The position numbers were made by a program, and so were the translations under genes. DNA of 29,457 nt from Fibrobacterota bacterium. GTDB taxonomy: Bacteria; Fibrobacterota; Chitinivibrionia; Chitinivibrionales; Chitinispirillaceae. The notes beneath the pieces are model-generated. The model ran no database searches. It was not told the DNA's origin and was given only the letters and a program-made list of their open reading frames with translations. Location of the stretch: positions 1 to 29,457 of the forward strand of contig JAEZKP010000027.1 in the NCBI GenBank assembly GCA_023436145.1, written 5' to 3'. Below are positions 17,350 through 25,283 of the stretch, one piece after another. Position 1 is the first letter of the stretch; the number at the start of each line of letters is the position of its first letter.

Positions 17350-19458
17350 TCACATTCCGGCATTGTTAATTCTTTCCTCAATCTCTTTTCTCCGGGTGGG
17401 ATCTTTAGCTTTAAGTAAAGCTTTCTTCCAATGATCAACAGCCAGCTCCGGATACCCCTTATACTGCATATAGATATCCCCAATTAAAATATCCGCCCTG
17501 ATATCCTGTGGAGCCAGCGTTACAGCTTGTTTCAGCACATAAATAGCATCCTCATATTTACCAGTACCTTTGTTCTGTATCATTTCAATTATACTCCGCC
17601 CTGCACCCAGATATCCCTCAGCATTCTCAGGAAAATCCCGGATAACTGCCTGGAATTTCATCAAAGCAACTTCATACCACTGCATTTTCAGATAAATCTC
17701 TGCAAGCTGCAACATACATTCCTTATCCGAGGGGATGTGAAAAAGGTAGTTTTCTATCGGCTTTACAGCTTCCTCCAGCTTTCCTTCTCTGATAAGAAGC
17801 TCTACGTAGCGGTTCAGAACCGTTTTCTGATAAGGTGAAATGTCAAGAATTTTCTGATAATAATTTTCCGCTTCAGAATACTGCCCGATCATCTCAGATG
17901 TCCCGGCCAGTTTTGTCAATAATCCGGTGTGATTGGGTGACAATTCCAGACACTCCCTGTAATAATGACAGGCTTTATTCAGTTTACCGGAATTTTCGTA
18001 AACCCGGGCCAGATTCTGATATAATATGATGTTTTTTTCTCCACTTTTTATGGCCTTTTTATACATTCTTATAGCAGAGCGCTCCATGCCCTCAGAAAAA
18101 AGAATATTCCCGTAATTCAGAAAAACCGATTGACGAAGATGAACAAAATGCCTGGCTTCTTCCAGCCATTTATAAGATTCCTGCTTCTGACCGGCAGACC
18201 AGTAAGCTACAGCCAGATTTACATACGTATCATGAAGCTGTGGTGATTTTTCCAGTGCCAGCAAAAGCAGCTGAATTGCCTTATTATTCCATTTCAATTC
18301 AATGTATGTAGTTGCCAGTTCATTAAGAATGGTGGCATTGTCCGGCTCTTTTTTCAGCGCAGTTTCAAGAACCCGGCAGGATTCCATCAATCTTCCAGCC
18401 CTTCTGTGTGCTGCTCCTAAACAGCAATAATAGCGATAATAATCCGGTCTGAATCTTATCAGACGGTTAAACAGCTCGGTTGCCCTGTTATAATCAGCCG
18501 TAAATAAATAGGCCAATCCCAGATTAAGTTCCACTTCCAGGTCTGAAACCCCGGTCGCAATCGCCTTCATAAACAAAGAAATGGCCCGCTGGTACTCCCC
18601 ATCGGCCAGATACATTTTACCTGCCACCTTCAACCCATAGGCTGATTTCTCAAGTATCTGCCACTGTGAAGCAATAAACCTTCTGGCGTCCTTGTACTGT
18701 CTGGATTCCACATAAAAATTCGCCACATCTGCCACAGTTACAGGATCATCAGTCTTCAGGGATAATTCACTGAATAAAGGCTGTGCCCGGGATAGTTTCT
18801 CGCTCTGAAGGTAAAGGTTACCCAGTCTGCACAGAGCCCTCTCAAAATGCCTCTCCAACTCTATCGTTCGATGGTAAGCAGTTATTGCCCCCTCATAATT
18901 TCTCTGCATCTCCAACCCATAACCGGCAATATAGGTCTGATACGCCATAACCGATACTCTATCAGAAATTTTCCGGATAGAATCATAAGTACTTACTGGT
19001 AAATCCAGCAGAGTATAAATTCTGAACAAAAGCCCGGATAAGATCTCCTCTAATTCATTCAAATCACCACTTTGATTTAACTCTGTTCTTTCCGGCACAT
19101 CTTTACCTCTGAACTGCAGCACCTCCAATTCTACCGATACCGAATCCCGGTTGACAGAATATTTTCCTCCCAGGGCTACATCCCACTGCCAACGGTTTCT
19201 GTGTGCATTGATCAGACTGTCTTTCCCACCAATAACCGAAGTACTATCCTGATGAAACAAAAAAACCGGATCCCAAACCCTGATACTTTCCGAAATAACA
19301 CCTTTTCTGGCAACCAACTCAGGGAAGGCATAGCCCACCCAATGTGTCACCTCTGAGTCCGACTTGCTTTTTAAGGGAAACACGACCATCTGCAGCCGGT
19401 CAGATTGAGCCAGTTGCACTATCAATAACAAGGCAGGAAGCATTCGGGTTGCCATCAT
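17350..19458 (-). CDS. Secreted TPR protein with TolB/CsgG-like N-terminal domain
   Basis: 702 residues, first gene of the operon. Residues 1-19 (MMATRMLPALLLIVQLAQS) look like a signal peptide. Residues about 20-160 form an alpha/beta region starting LQMVVFPLKSKSD, reminiscent of the TolB-N/CsgG/FlgO-like domains that often precede TPR arrays. From about 175 to the C-terminus there are roughly 14 canonical 34-residue TPRs (for example NYEGAITAYHRTIELE, KYEDAIYVLKQAVTLAP). Probably a periplasmic scaffold for the two proteins encoded next; the gap to the second gene is 3 bp. ATG 19458 is adjacent to a second ATG at 19455 and follows CAGG at somewhat long spacing. No enzymatic motif is visible. 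Domain call firm, function unknown. Confidence 0.88.
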   Translation of the reverse strand: MMATRMLPALLLIVQLAQSDRLQMVVFPLKSKSDSEVTHWVGYAFPELVARKGVISESIRVWDPVFLFHQDSTSVIGGKDSLINAHRNRWQWDVALGGKYSVNRDSVSVELEVLQFRGKDVPERTELNQSGDLNELEEILSGLLFRIYTLLDLPVSTYDSIRKISDRVSVMAYQTYIAGYGLEMQRNYEGAITAYHRTIELERHFERALCRLGNLYLQSEKLSRAQPLFSELSLKTDDPVTVADVANFYVESRQYKDARRFIASQWQILEKSAYGLKVAGKMYLADGEYQRAISLFMKAIATGVSDLEVELNLGLAYLFTADYNRATELFNRLIRFRPDYYRYYCCLGAAHRRAGRLMESCRVLETALKKEPDNATILNELATTYIELKWNNKAIQLLLLALEKSPQLHDTYVNLAVAYWSAGQKQESYKWLEEARHFVHLRQSVFLNYGNILFSEGMERSAIRMYKKAIKSGEKNIILYQNLARVYENSGKLNKACHYYRECLELSPNHTGLLTKLAGTSEMIGQYSEAENYYQKILDISPYQKTVLNRYVELLIREGKLEEAVKPIENYLFHIPSDKECMLQLAEIYLKMQWYEVALMKFQAVIRDFPENAEGYLGAGRSIIEMIQNKGTGKYEDAIYVLKQAVTLAPQDIRADILIGDIYMQYKGYPELAVDHWKKALLKAKDPTRRKEIEERINNAGM

Positions 19459-19520
19459 TAATAAACTACCTGTTAATTAACCGGTTCTTTTGGATAAAAC
19501 TATGCTGATTATTTTTATCG

Positions 19521-19526
19521 ATTATA
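19521..19526 (-). promoter_or_regulatory. Candidate -10 box of the TPR/SUMF1 operon
   Basis: The minus strand reads TATAAT at 19526-19521, about 62 bases upstream of the ATG at 19458, preceded by TG without the extra base of an extended -10. No clear -35 is seen at 16-18 bp. Position and AT-rich setting make it the best candidate, but evidence is thin. Confidence 0.35.
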
Positions 19527-19688
19527 CATTAAGTAATTCAATGATAGGTAAAAAATGATTCTTATACCCTCCAAATATCCCGCTAAAATAACAACCTGTT
19601 CCATCAATAGTTTCATTCAGCTCTGGTTTGAAGCAGATAATCTAAAAGTGTAGTTTTAAGCTCTGACATGTTTTATATTATTAAAGTT

Positions 19689-19717
19689 TTGACATTTAAC
19701 ATTATATTTAGTATTTT
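19689..19717 (+). promoter_or_regulatory. Sigma70-type promoter of rpsT
   Basis: A perfect -35 TTGACA (19689-19694), a 17-bp spacer and TATTTT (19712-19717, 4 of 6 matches) predict a start near 19724 and a leader of about 64 bases before the rpsT ATG. This is the best promoter match in the window and suits a strongly expressed ribosomal-protein gene. Confidence 0.6.
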
Positions 19718-19721
19718 GTAC

Positions 19722-19736
19722 AGCTTATCGTAAGCT
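19722..19736 (+). other. Short perfect hairpin at the predicted 5' end of the rpsT mRNA
   Basis: AGCTTA-TCG-TAAGCT is a perfect 6-bp inverted repeat with a 3-base loop, right where the predicted transcript begins. It could be a 5'-stabilising stem or a protein-binding site. No T-run follows on either strand, so it is not a terminator. Confidence 0.35.
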
Positions 19737-19773
19737 ATTAAAAAAGAAATATTGAAGACACTAATAAAATTTT

Positions 19774-19779
19774 AAGGAG
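19774..19779 (+). promoter_or_regulatory. Ribosome binding site of rpsT
   Basis: AAGGAG, eight bases before the ATG at 19788; this fixes the rpsT start. Confidence 0.8.
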
Positions 19780-19787
19780 AATACCTC

Positions 19788-20045
19788 ATGCAACGGCATA
19801 AGTCGGTAGAAAAACGTGCTCGTACCAGTAAGAAAGCCAATGTGATAAATCGCATGGGTCGTTCGCAGATCAAGACTGCGGTTAAACATGTTCTGGAATC
19901 AAAAGATAAAGAAAGCGCCCAGAAAGCCCTGGACAACGCAGTTTCCGTTCTGGACAAAAGCACTAAGAGCGGTCTCATTCATAAAAACAAAGCAGCCAAT
20001 AAGAAATCAAAATTGTACAAGATCGTCAATTCACTTCAAAAATAA
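19788..20045 (+). CDS. rpsT: 30S ribosomal protein S20 (bS20)
   Basis: 85 residues, highly basic and helical, the usual bS20 length. It shows the family features: an early Lys/Arg-rich stretch (RHKSVEKRARTSKKAN), the helix IKTAVKHVL, and the C-terminal SGLIHKNKAANKKSKL, which matches the conserved G-x-I-H-x-N-x-A-x-R/K-x-K-S-R/K motif. bS20 binds 16S rRNA in the small subunit. ATG 19788 is set by AAGGAG eight bases upstream. The gene is monocistronic: own promoter upstream and a terminator from 20052. Its neighbours on both sides are unrelated, as is common for rpsT. Confidence 0.97.
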   Translation: MQRHKSVEKRARTSKKANVINRMGRSQIKTAVKHVLESKDKESAQKALDNAVSVLDKSTKSGLIHKNKAANKKSKLYKIVNSLQK

Positions 20046-20051
20046 TTTTCT

Positions 20052-20099
20052 AACAGTCCCTTGCACCCCGGCGGGTCAAAGGACTGTTCCTCATTTTTT
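20052..20099 (+). terminator. Rho-independent terminator after rpsT
   Basis: Arms 20052-20063 (AACAGTCCCTTG) and 20077-20088 (CAAAGGACTGTT) pair with a single mismatch or wobble, with an inner ACCC/GGGT stem around CGGC. A T6 run is at 20094-20099, and further T-runs follow. It starts 6 bp after the rpsT stop. The T-run is offset by 5 bases, which slightly weakens the call. Confidence 0.7.
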
Positions 20100-20212
20100 C
20101 CTGTTTTTTTCATCTTCCTTTTTTTTTCAACAATGATATATAATTAAATATTAATGGATTACGTTGGATTCTAATTCCCGGATACAATTATTTTATCAGC
20201 AAACTAAAGGGA

Positions 20213-22381
20213 ATGTTTCATAACAATATTATCTCAAGGGTAGAAAGCAGTGTTGTGAACGCCTCATATTCTGCTTTGAAAATCAAAATTTGCTGGCTCC
20301 TGCTGCTGATTGGTTGTTTAAGGGCAAACTCAGCTACATCACTTTTCTGGGAAGCACAGATCGATTCTGCTTTGAACCAGAAAGAAGCCTATTTTAACTC
20401 TTTAGACATTTCGCTGGACAGTACATCTATACAAAAATGGGATTTTAGCAGAAAGCTTGCCACATTGGAAGCACTGGATCTGTCCCCATCCCTTGATAAC
20501 CCCTGGTACCACCTCACCCGCGGACTCATCGACGGTACACTGTCAGACACTAATCAGGCAATATTTTTTAACAGAGCACTTTACCTGGCCCAAAACGACC
20601 CGGGCACTATCTGGCTTCTCTTCTTTGAACTTGAACGCAATAATTTCAACTCCTGGGCAGACAAATGCCTCGAACAACTTCAAAAACAATTACTGCAATC
20701 GGCAGCCTCCAGTAGCATCTTAATCTCCAGACAACTGCATTATCTGGGAATGTACCAGGAAAAAAGCGATAAATCCAAAGCACTGCGCATCTATAATTGG
20801 GCCAAAAAATTTGAATCTGATCAAAGCATCTCATCCAGAAGAATCGCCTGGAATAATTTCCCCTTTGATTTGAACATCTTTCTGAAAGAATATAAAAACA
20901 TTATTTCCCAACTGAAATATTCCTGGAACTCACAATTACAGCTGGCTTCCACATTCTATAATTGGTTAAGAACTTTCCTGATGCTTCTTTTCCTTACTCC
21001 GCTTCTGATTCTCACAGTAAAATACATCCCTAAGGCACTTCATAAATTTTCCGACCTTCTCCCCTACACAGTGCCACTTTATCTGAGAGCACCGCTGATT
21101 GCGTTAACCTATTTCTCATTTGCCCTGATAAACTTTCATGCCCTGTTATGGTTAAGTGCATTCCTGATATGGAGATTTCTATCTGGTCAGGAAAGAAAAC
21201 TTCTGACAGCCGTTCTTGTACTGCTGGTGTTTTCTCCATTAGACAGCTACATTAAAAGCGCTTTTCTTCTGGCTTCCGACCCTGCAGGACCACTGCAATC
21301 ATATTCACGTGCAGTAAAGGAAGGATATTCTCAAGATCAGTACAATGCCATGACCACCAGATACGCCAATAACAAAAACGATTATCTGGCAGCCCTTTCC
21401 GCCTCCGTTTACGAATTAAAAAAATACGATTTCGCCTCTGCAACAGTCAACATCAGAAACATTCAACCTCTGTGCAAAAATGATCCTGCATTTCTTATTA
21501 CAGCCGGTAATCTTCATTTCCTGAAAAATGACATCGAAAAAGCTGAGCTGTATTATCGTCAGGTTTTAAAAGATGACAAAAAGAATTCAGAAGCACTGTT
21601 TAACCTTGCCCAATGCCAGCTGCGCAAACTGAATACAATTAGCGCCACAGAATACATTAGCGATGCAGCAAATGTGAAACCGGATATTGTTAACTCGTTT
21701 ATCCACGATAACGAAAAATACTTTTCCAGAAACCGCCCTCCAATCCGCCAGATCATGTTTTCAGATCTGTCTGCTGGAAATTTCTGGACCAAACACTTTC
21801 CCGAATATGCACTGAAAAGTAAAACAGCCTCCGTACTGTGGAGCCGCAGTTTTTTCGCCATCCCACCCTTAATATCAACTTTCATATTTTTAGTTTTATT
21901 TGTGATACTTCTGATATCTCAAAACACCTATAATCAGCGAAAAATGAAAAAAATATTCGAATGCAGGTTTTGTGGAAGAATTATATGCCGGAAATGCAAA
22001 TCCGGCACTCTCTGCCATTCCTGCTACGAGGCAACTCAGTTCATGAGCAATGAAAAATCTCTGGAAAAAATGCGGAAAATATTTTCTACCCAAACAAAAA
22101 AGATCAACCTGATCAAATGCGCGATCATCGGAACCATCTTTCCGGGAGCTGATAAACTAATGAACCCGGAAATCTCTATATGGAAAGTTTTACTGACTAT
22201 TTTCGCCTCTTCAGCTGTTTACGCTACCTACAAATCAGCTTCCCTCTTCAACACTGGCACCCAACCACTTTTTCCATTGATTCTTTTACTGGTTTTACCG
22301 ATCATTTATAATATATACTTCCTTATAAGAAGTGTTCAGTCAGCTCTTCAGAGTTATAGAAAAATTCAGGAAATGGCATAG
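20213..22381 (+). CDS. Polytopic membrane protein with TPRs and a six-Cys zinc module
   Basis: 722 residues. A hydrophobic segment at 24-35 ends in LLIGC, a possible lipobox with C35; alternatively it is an ordinary signal peptide cut after ANSA. Helical repeats lie at about 80-240. Transmembrane segments are likely at about 252-270, 292-325 and 330-346, then TPRs at about 385-490, and further segments at 549-569, 657-674 and 685-706. Between them is a Cys cluster, C584/C587, C592/C595, C601/C604, a probable cytosolic zinc-binding module, followed by FPGADKLMNPEISIWK, like the PG-x-G region of small membrane proteins found with such modules. The ATG at 20213 has AAAGGGA almost touching it; GTG at codon 15 is an alternative. 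Stop is 20 bp before the DUF4388 gene, so they are co-transcribed. Function unknown. Confidence 0.75.
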   Translation: MFHNNIISRVESSVVNASYSALKIKICWLLLLIGCLRANSATSLFWEAQIDSALNQKEAYFNSLDISLDSTSIQKWDFSRKLATLEALDLSPSLDNPWYHLTRGLIDGTLSDTNQAIFFNRALYLAQNDPGTIWLLFFELERNNFNSWADKCLEQLQKQLLQSAASSSILISRQLHYLGMYQEKSDKSKALRIYNWAKKFESDQSISSRRIAWNNFPFDLNIFLKEYKNIISQLKYSWNSQLQLASTFYNWLRTFLMLLFLTPLLILTVKYIPKALHKFSDLLPYTVPLYLRAPLIALTYFSFALINFHALLWLSAFLIWRFLSGQERKLLTAVLVLLVFSPLDSYIKSAFLLASDPAGPLQSYSRAVKEGYSQDQYNAMTTRYANNKNDYLAALSASVYELKKYDFASATVNIRNIQPLCKNDPAFLITAGNLHFLKNDIEKAELYYRQVLKDDKKNSEALFNLAQCQLRKLNTISATEYISDAANVKPDIVNSFIHDNEKYFSRNRPPIRQIMFSDLSAGNFWTKHFPEYALKSKTASVLWSRSFFAIPPLISTFIFLVLFVILLISQNTYNQRKMKKIFECRFCGRIICRKCKSGTLCHSCYEATQFMSNEKSLEKMRKIFSTQTKKINLIKCAIIGTIFPGADKLMNPEISIWKVLLTIFASSAVYATYKSASLFNTGTQPLFPLILLLVLPIIYNIYFLIRSVQSALQSYRKIQEMA

Positions 22382-22401
22382 GCCCCTTCCAAGGAGTTAT
22401 C

Positions 22402-23496
22402 GTGGTCTTAAGCGGCACCTTAAGAGAATTCATTCTGGCAGATGTTTTCCAACTCCTTACTCAACAGAAAATCACCGGAAAACTTACCCTTAACAGTGGA
22501 AAAAATGAAGGGTTTGTAATCTTTAAAAACGGACAGGTCACTTACGCCGAAAAAGATACCGAAAAACTCTCTGAGAAAACACTGAATTACCTTACCAGCT
22601 TTTCAAAGAAACCACTGGATTCCATCAACGAAACCATCTCCTCTCTGAACAATGATATCCATGCATTTACCTTTGAACTCATTAAAAGAGGCTTTCTGTC
22701 CAAAGAGGAAATGTCCGGGCTTGCGGAATCAATAGTTGAGGATATCTGCTGTAGCCTCTTTCTGTGGAAAACTGGTACCTATCGATTTACTTCGCTACGA
22801 ACCGTTGAAGAGTTCACTCCTCTGGACCTCTCTTTCCCCGTAGATCATATAGTAATGGAAGCAATGCGACGAACCGATGAGTGGTACCGGATGCAGGAAG
22901 CTGTTAAAACCGACACAGTATTTGTGCGCAGTTCAAAAGAACCCATCAATGACCGCCTCTGTTCAGCTCCTTTTAAAGAACCTCAACTCTACATTTTGAG
23001 TCGTATAGATGGTACATCACCAGTAAATGAACTGGTAAAAGAATCCTGCTTATCTGAATATAAAATCTATGAAGCGTTATACGATCTGTGCCTGAATAAA
23101 ACTATTATCCCACTTTCAGATCAGTATACCCGCTCAGTAAAAGCTGCGCTCGAACAGAAAAAACGTGAACTCACAGTGTCCCCTTTCTCCTCTCTGATAT
23201 CGATTTCAGCATTAGTATGTACAATCACACTATCTGTTTTTTCCATTTCAATGCTGATTAATCAGGTGTTTCTCTCAAAATCACTCAAAGAATTCAATAA
23301 CTTTAATACCGAAATAAACTACTCTGTCTCTCAACACACCATCTCGATTGCCAACCTCTATTACCGGACATTTTTTGGCAAAAGAGCAGATCAGACTGAG
23401 CAACTCTCCACCTTTAAACTGGTTGCCAAACAGGATATAATTAATCTGAAACCGGCGAAAATGTCCAGAATAGAGAAAACAACAAAAGATGAATAA
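22402..23496 (+). CDS. DUF4388 (PATAN-like) membrane protein
   Basis: 364 residues. The N-terminus begins LSGTLREFILADVFQLL (3-19) and GKLTLNSG (26-33), the DUF4388/PATAN pattern, then FVIFKNGQVTYAE (38-50). A helical, winged-helix-like segment follows (about 85-160), and a second such region at about 195-250. Residues about 262-290 are one strong transmembrane helix, leaving about 75 residues probably outside the cytoplasm. DUF4388 proteins occur with response regulators, roadblock proteins and small GTPases in delta-proteobacteria and related phyla, which fits the mglA/mglB pair 150 bp downstream; direct partnership is inferred. GTG at 22402 is fixed by AAGGAG five bases upstream. The topology (sensor or adaptor inside, anchored) suggests a membrane-bound regulator. 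Confidence 0.8.
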   Translation: MVLSGTLREFILADVFQLLTQQKITGKLTLNSGKNEGFVIFKNGQVTYAEKDTEKLSEKTLNYLTSFSKKPLDSINETISSLNNDIHAFTFELIKRGFLSKEEMSGLAESIVEDICCSLFLWKTGTYRFTSLRTVEEFTPLDLSFPVDHIVMEAMRRTDEWYRMQEAVKTDTVFVRSSKEPINDRLCSAPFKEPQLYILSRIDGTSPVNELVKESCLSEYKIYEALYDLCLNKTIIPLSDQYTRSVKAALEQKKRELTVSPFSSLISISALVCTITLSVFSISMLINQVFLSKSLKEFNNFNTEINYSVSQHTISIANLYYRTFFGKRADQTEQLSTFKLVAKQDIINLKPAKMSRIEKTTKDE

Positions 23497-23539
23497 CAAA
23501 ACAAGGGATAAAAATGTAGCTTTTCACCAAAGCAGTTTC

Positions 23540-23569
23540 TTGCATATAACTGATATTCAGAACTATATT
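23540..23569 (+). promoter_or_regulatory. Candidate promoter of mglA-mglB
   Basis: TTGCAT (23540-23545), an 18-bp spacer and TATATT (23564-23569, 5 of 6 matches) lie in the 149-bp gap after the DUF4388 gene, about 75 bases before the mglA ATG. The AT-rich setting makes chance matches possible, but the gap itself supports separate transcription of mglAB. Confidence 0.4.
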
Positions 23570-23645
23570 AGATTAGAATATTTGCATTTTTTTAATATTT
23601 ACACCGGAACTAATTCGGCCATCTTTTAAACAGAAGGACGATTTC

Positions 23646-25283
23646 ATGGCATCAATAAATTATGCGGCTAGGGAAATCAGTGTTAAAGTCGTCTATTACG
23701 GCCCTGGTTTGAGCGGTAAAACAACAAACCTTCAGGTTATACACCGAAAAGTACCTCCTGAATACAAAAGTGATATGGTTTCCTTGGCTACAGAAACCGA
23801 TCGCACACTGTTTTTTGACTTTCTACCTTTGGACCTGGGAAAGATTAAAGGGTTCTCTACAAAATTCCAACTCTACACAGTTCCAGGGCAAGTCTACTAT
23901 AACGCCACTAGAAAATTAGTTCTTAGAGGTGTCGATGGTATCGTCTTTGTAGCTGATTCTGCTCCTGATAAAATGCAGGAAAACATCGAAAGCTTCCAGA
24001 ACCTGGAAGAAAACCTTGCTGAATATGGTTATAAAAGAGAAAACATACCCATAATTATTCAATACAATAAAAGAGATCTGCCCAATGCCCTCGCGGTAGA
24101 AGAGCTCCAGAGAATAGTCAATAAGTACAATCTGCCCTGGACCGAAGCCGTAGCCAACAAAGGAAAAGGTGTCTTTGACTCATTGAAATTAATCGGAAAA
24201 ATTGTTATCGATCATCTTAATAAAAAATATTCGAGACAAACTGCCCGACCAGCGACTGCTGATCAAATGGCTGGATCTAACTCTCCATCTTACCAGCAGA
24301 TGCCTAGACCACAACAAGCTTTTCCAGCTGCTGCCCAGTCTCCATTTGCAGGAAACCAGTCCACTCCTTTTCAGCAGAAACCTGCTCAACCTTTCGTGCA
24401 GAGGCCTGTTCGCCCCGCAGCACCACAAATACCAGGGAATCGATCACCTCAGCTGCCACCGGTGATACCGTCACAACCCAATTTCAGGCAAATGCCTCCA
24501 CAATTCCCGCAGATGCCTCCACGTCAAACTCCACCTGTGCGCCCTAACCAGCCGCAGTATCCAATACCTAATCAAATGAGGCCTGCTCCTGCACAGCAGC
24601 CCCCCAGACCCGTTACACCAAAGCCACCACAACAACCGTTGAATAACCCCTTTTCCCAGCAGGTTCCCCCTTATCAGCAGGAAGAGACATTCGAAGTCTC
24701 ATTTGAACCTGAATCACCATTACAATCCAACAGGTTTAGTGCTCCTCAGCAACCTGAACCAGCTTCTCAGGATTACTTCAATTATGGGAATGTCAATTTT
24801 CAACATGACATAAATACCGGTTATCCAGCTGCTAATCCAAACAACCTTAACATGCAGCAGCCAATGGCCAACAATAGTTTTGATGCACCTGGTAAAACAG
24901 ATCTTGATCTGGAAATAGAGAAGTATCAGAGGGAAATCGAAGAGAAACAACGCCGTATGCGCACTCAAGCACAAAATCAGATGACAGGAGCCACATACCA
25001 GCAGCCTCCAATGCCAGAACAGCATCCGGCACAACCTTTTCCCCAGCAGCAACCAGCTAAAGATGATGATTATGATGTTTACAATCTGGAATTACCATCA
25101 TACCCCATGCAGGGGCCCACACAGCGTCAGCCGGCCATCTCCGATGAACTCAGCGACGAAACCATGTATTTTACTTCTGTAGATACAGACCACCAGAAAC
25201 GACCTGTACGCAGACCGGTAAATCCCCGAAACAAACCACAGAAGGGATTCCTGTCCAAATTTTTTAATAAGGATGTTCCCTGA
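23646..25283 (+). CDS. mglA: MglA-type polarity GTPase with a 350-residue Pro/Gln-rich tail
   Basis: Residues 1-195 match the full length of Myxococcus MglA. They contain the P-loop GPGLSGKTT (19-27), ETDRTLFFDF (50-59) with R53 at the position of MglA's own arginine finger, VPGQVYYNATRK (79-90) with catalytic Q82, and QYNKRDLPNA (139-148). MglA is a Ras-like switch that marks the leading pole and drives gliding or pilus motility when GTP-bound. Residues 198-545 are an unusual tail: Pro/Gln-rich to about 370, an acidic patch, a short coiled coil (LDLEIEKYQREIEEKQRR, 420-437), the motif DDDYDVYNLELP (473-484), and a basic-aromatic end GFLSKFFNKDVP. ATG 23646 has AGAAGGA upstream. The stop TGA overlaps the mglB ATG by one base. 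GTPase call very firm; tail function unknown. Confidence 0.95.
   Translation: MASINYAAREISVKVVYYGPGLSGKTTNLQVIHRKVPPEYKSDMVSLATETDRTLFFDFLPLDLGKIKGFSTKFQLYTVPGQVYYNATRKLVLRGVDGIVFVADSAPDKMQENIESFQNLEENLAEYGYKRENIPIIIQYNKRDLPNALAVEELQRIVNKYNLPWTEAVANKGKGVFDSLKLIGKIVIDHLNKKYSRQTARPATADQMAGSNSPSYQQMPRPQQAFPAAAQSPFAGNQSTPFQQKPAQPFVQRPVRPAAPQIPGNRSPQLPPVIPSQPNFRQMPPQFPQMPPRQTPPVRPNQPQYPIPNQMRPAPAQQPPRPVTPKPPQQPLNNPFSQQVPPYQQEETFEVSFEPESPLQSNRFSAPQQPEPASQDYFNYGNVNFQHDINTGYPAANPNNLNMQQPMANNSFDAPGKTDLDLEIEKYQREIEEKQRRMRTQAQNQMTGATYQQPPMPEQHPAQPFPQQQPAKDDDYDVYNLELPSYPMQGPTQRQPAISDELSDETMYFTSVDTDHQKRPVRRPVNPRNKPQKGFLSKFFNKDVP

Larger units (their letters stand above)
19459..19787. promoter_or_regulatory. 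Divergent intergenic region between TPR operon and rpsT
   Basis: 329 bp of AT-rich non-coding DNA. It holds the candidate promoter of the TPR operon on the minus side and a well-formed promoter and leader hairpin for rpsT on the plus side, listed separately. The middle (about 19560-19680) shows no convincing ORF, RNA gene or repeat. Confidence 0.7.

Noticed and set aside
19560..19680. Riboswitch, tRNA or small RNA in the large intergenic region
   Set aside because: No cloverleaf, terminator or known riboswitch core could be recognised; the stretch looks like plain AT-rich promoter DNA.
24240..25060. Pro/Gln-rich MglA tail as a frameshift artefact or DNA tandem repeat
   Set aside because: The frame is continuous to a C-terminal motif and couples to mglB as TGATG. 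No exact DNA repeat unit is visible, and mglB has a similar tail.
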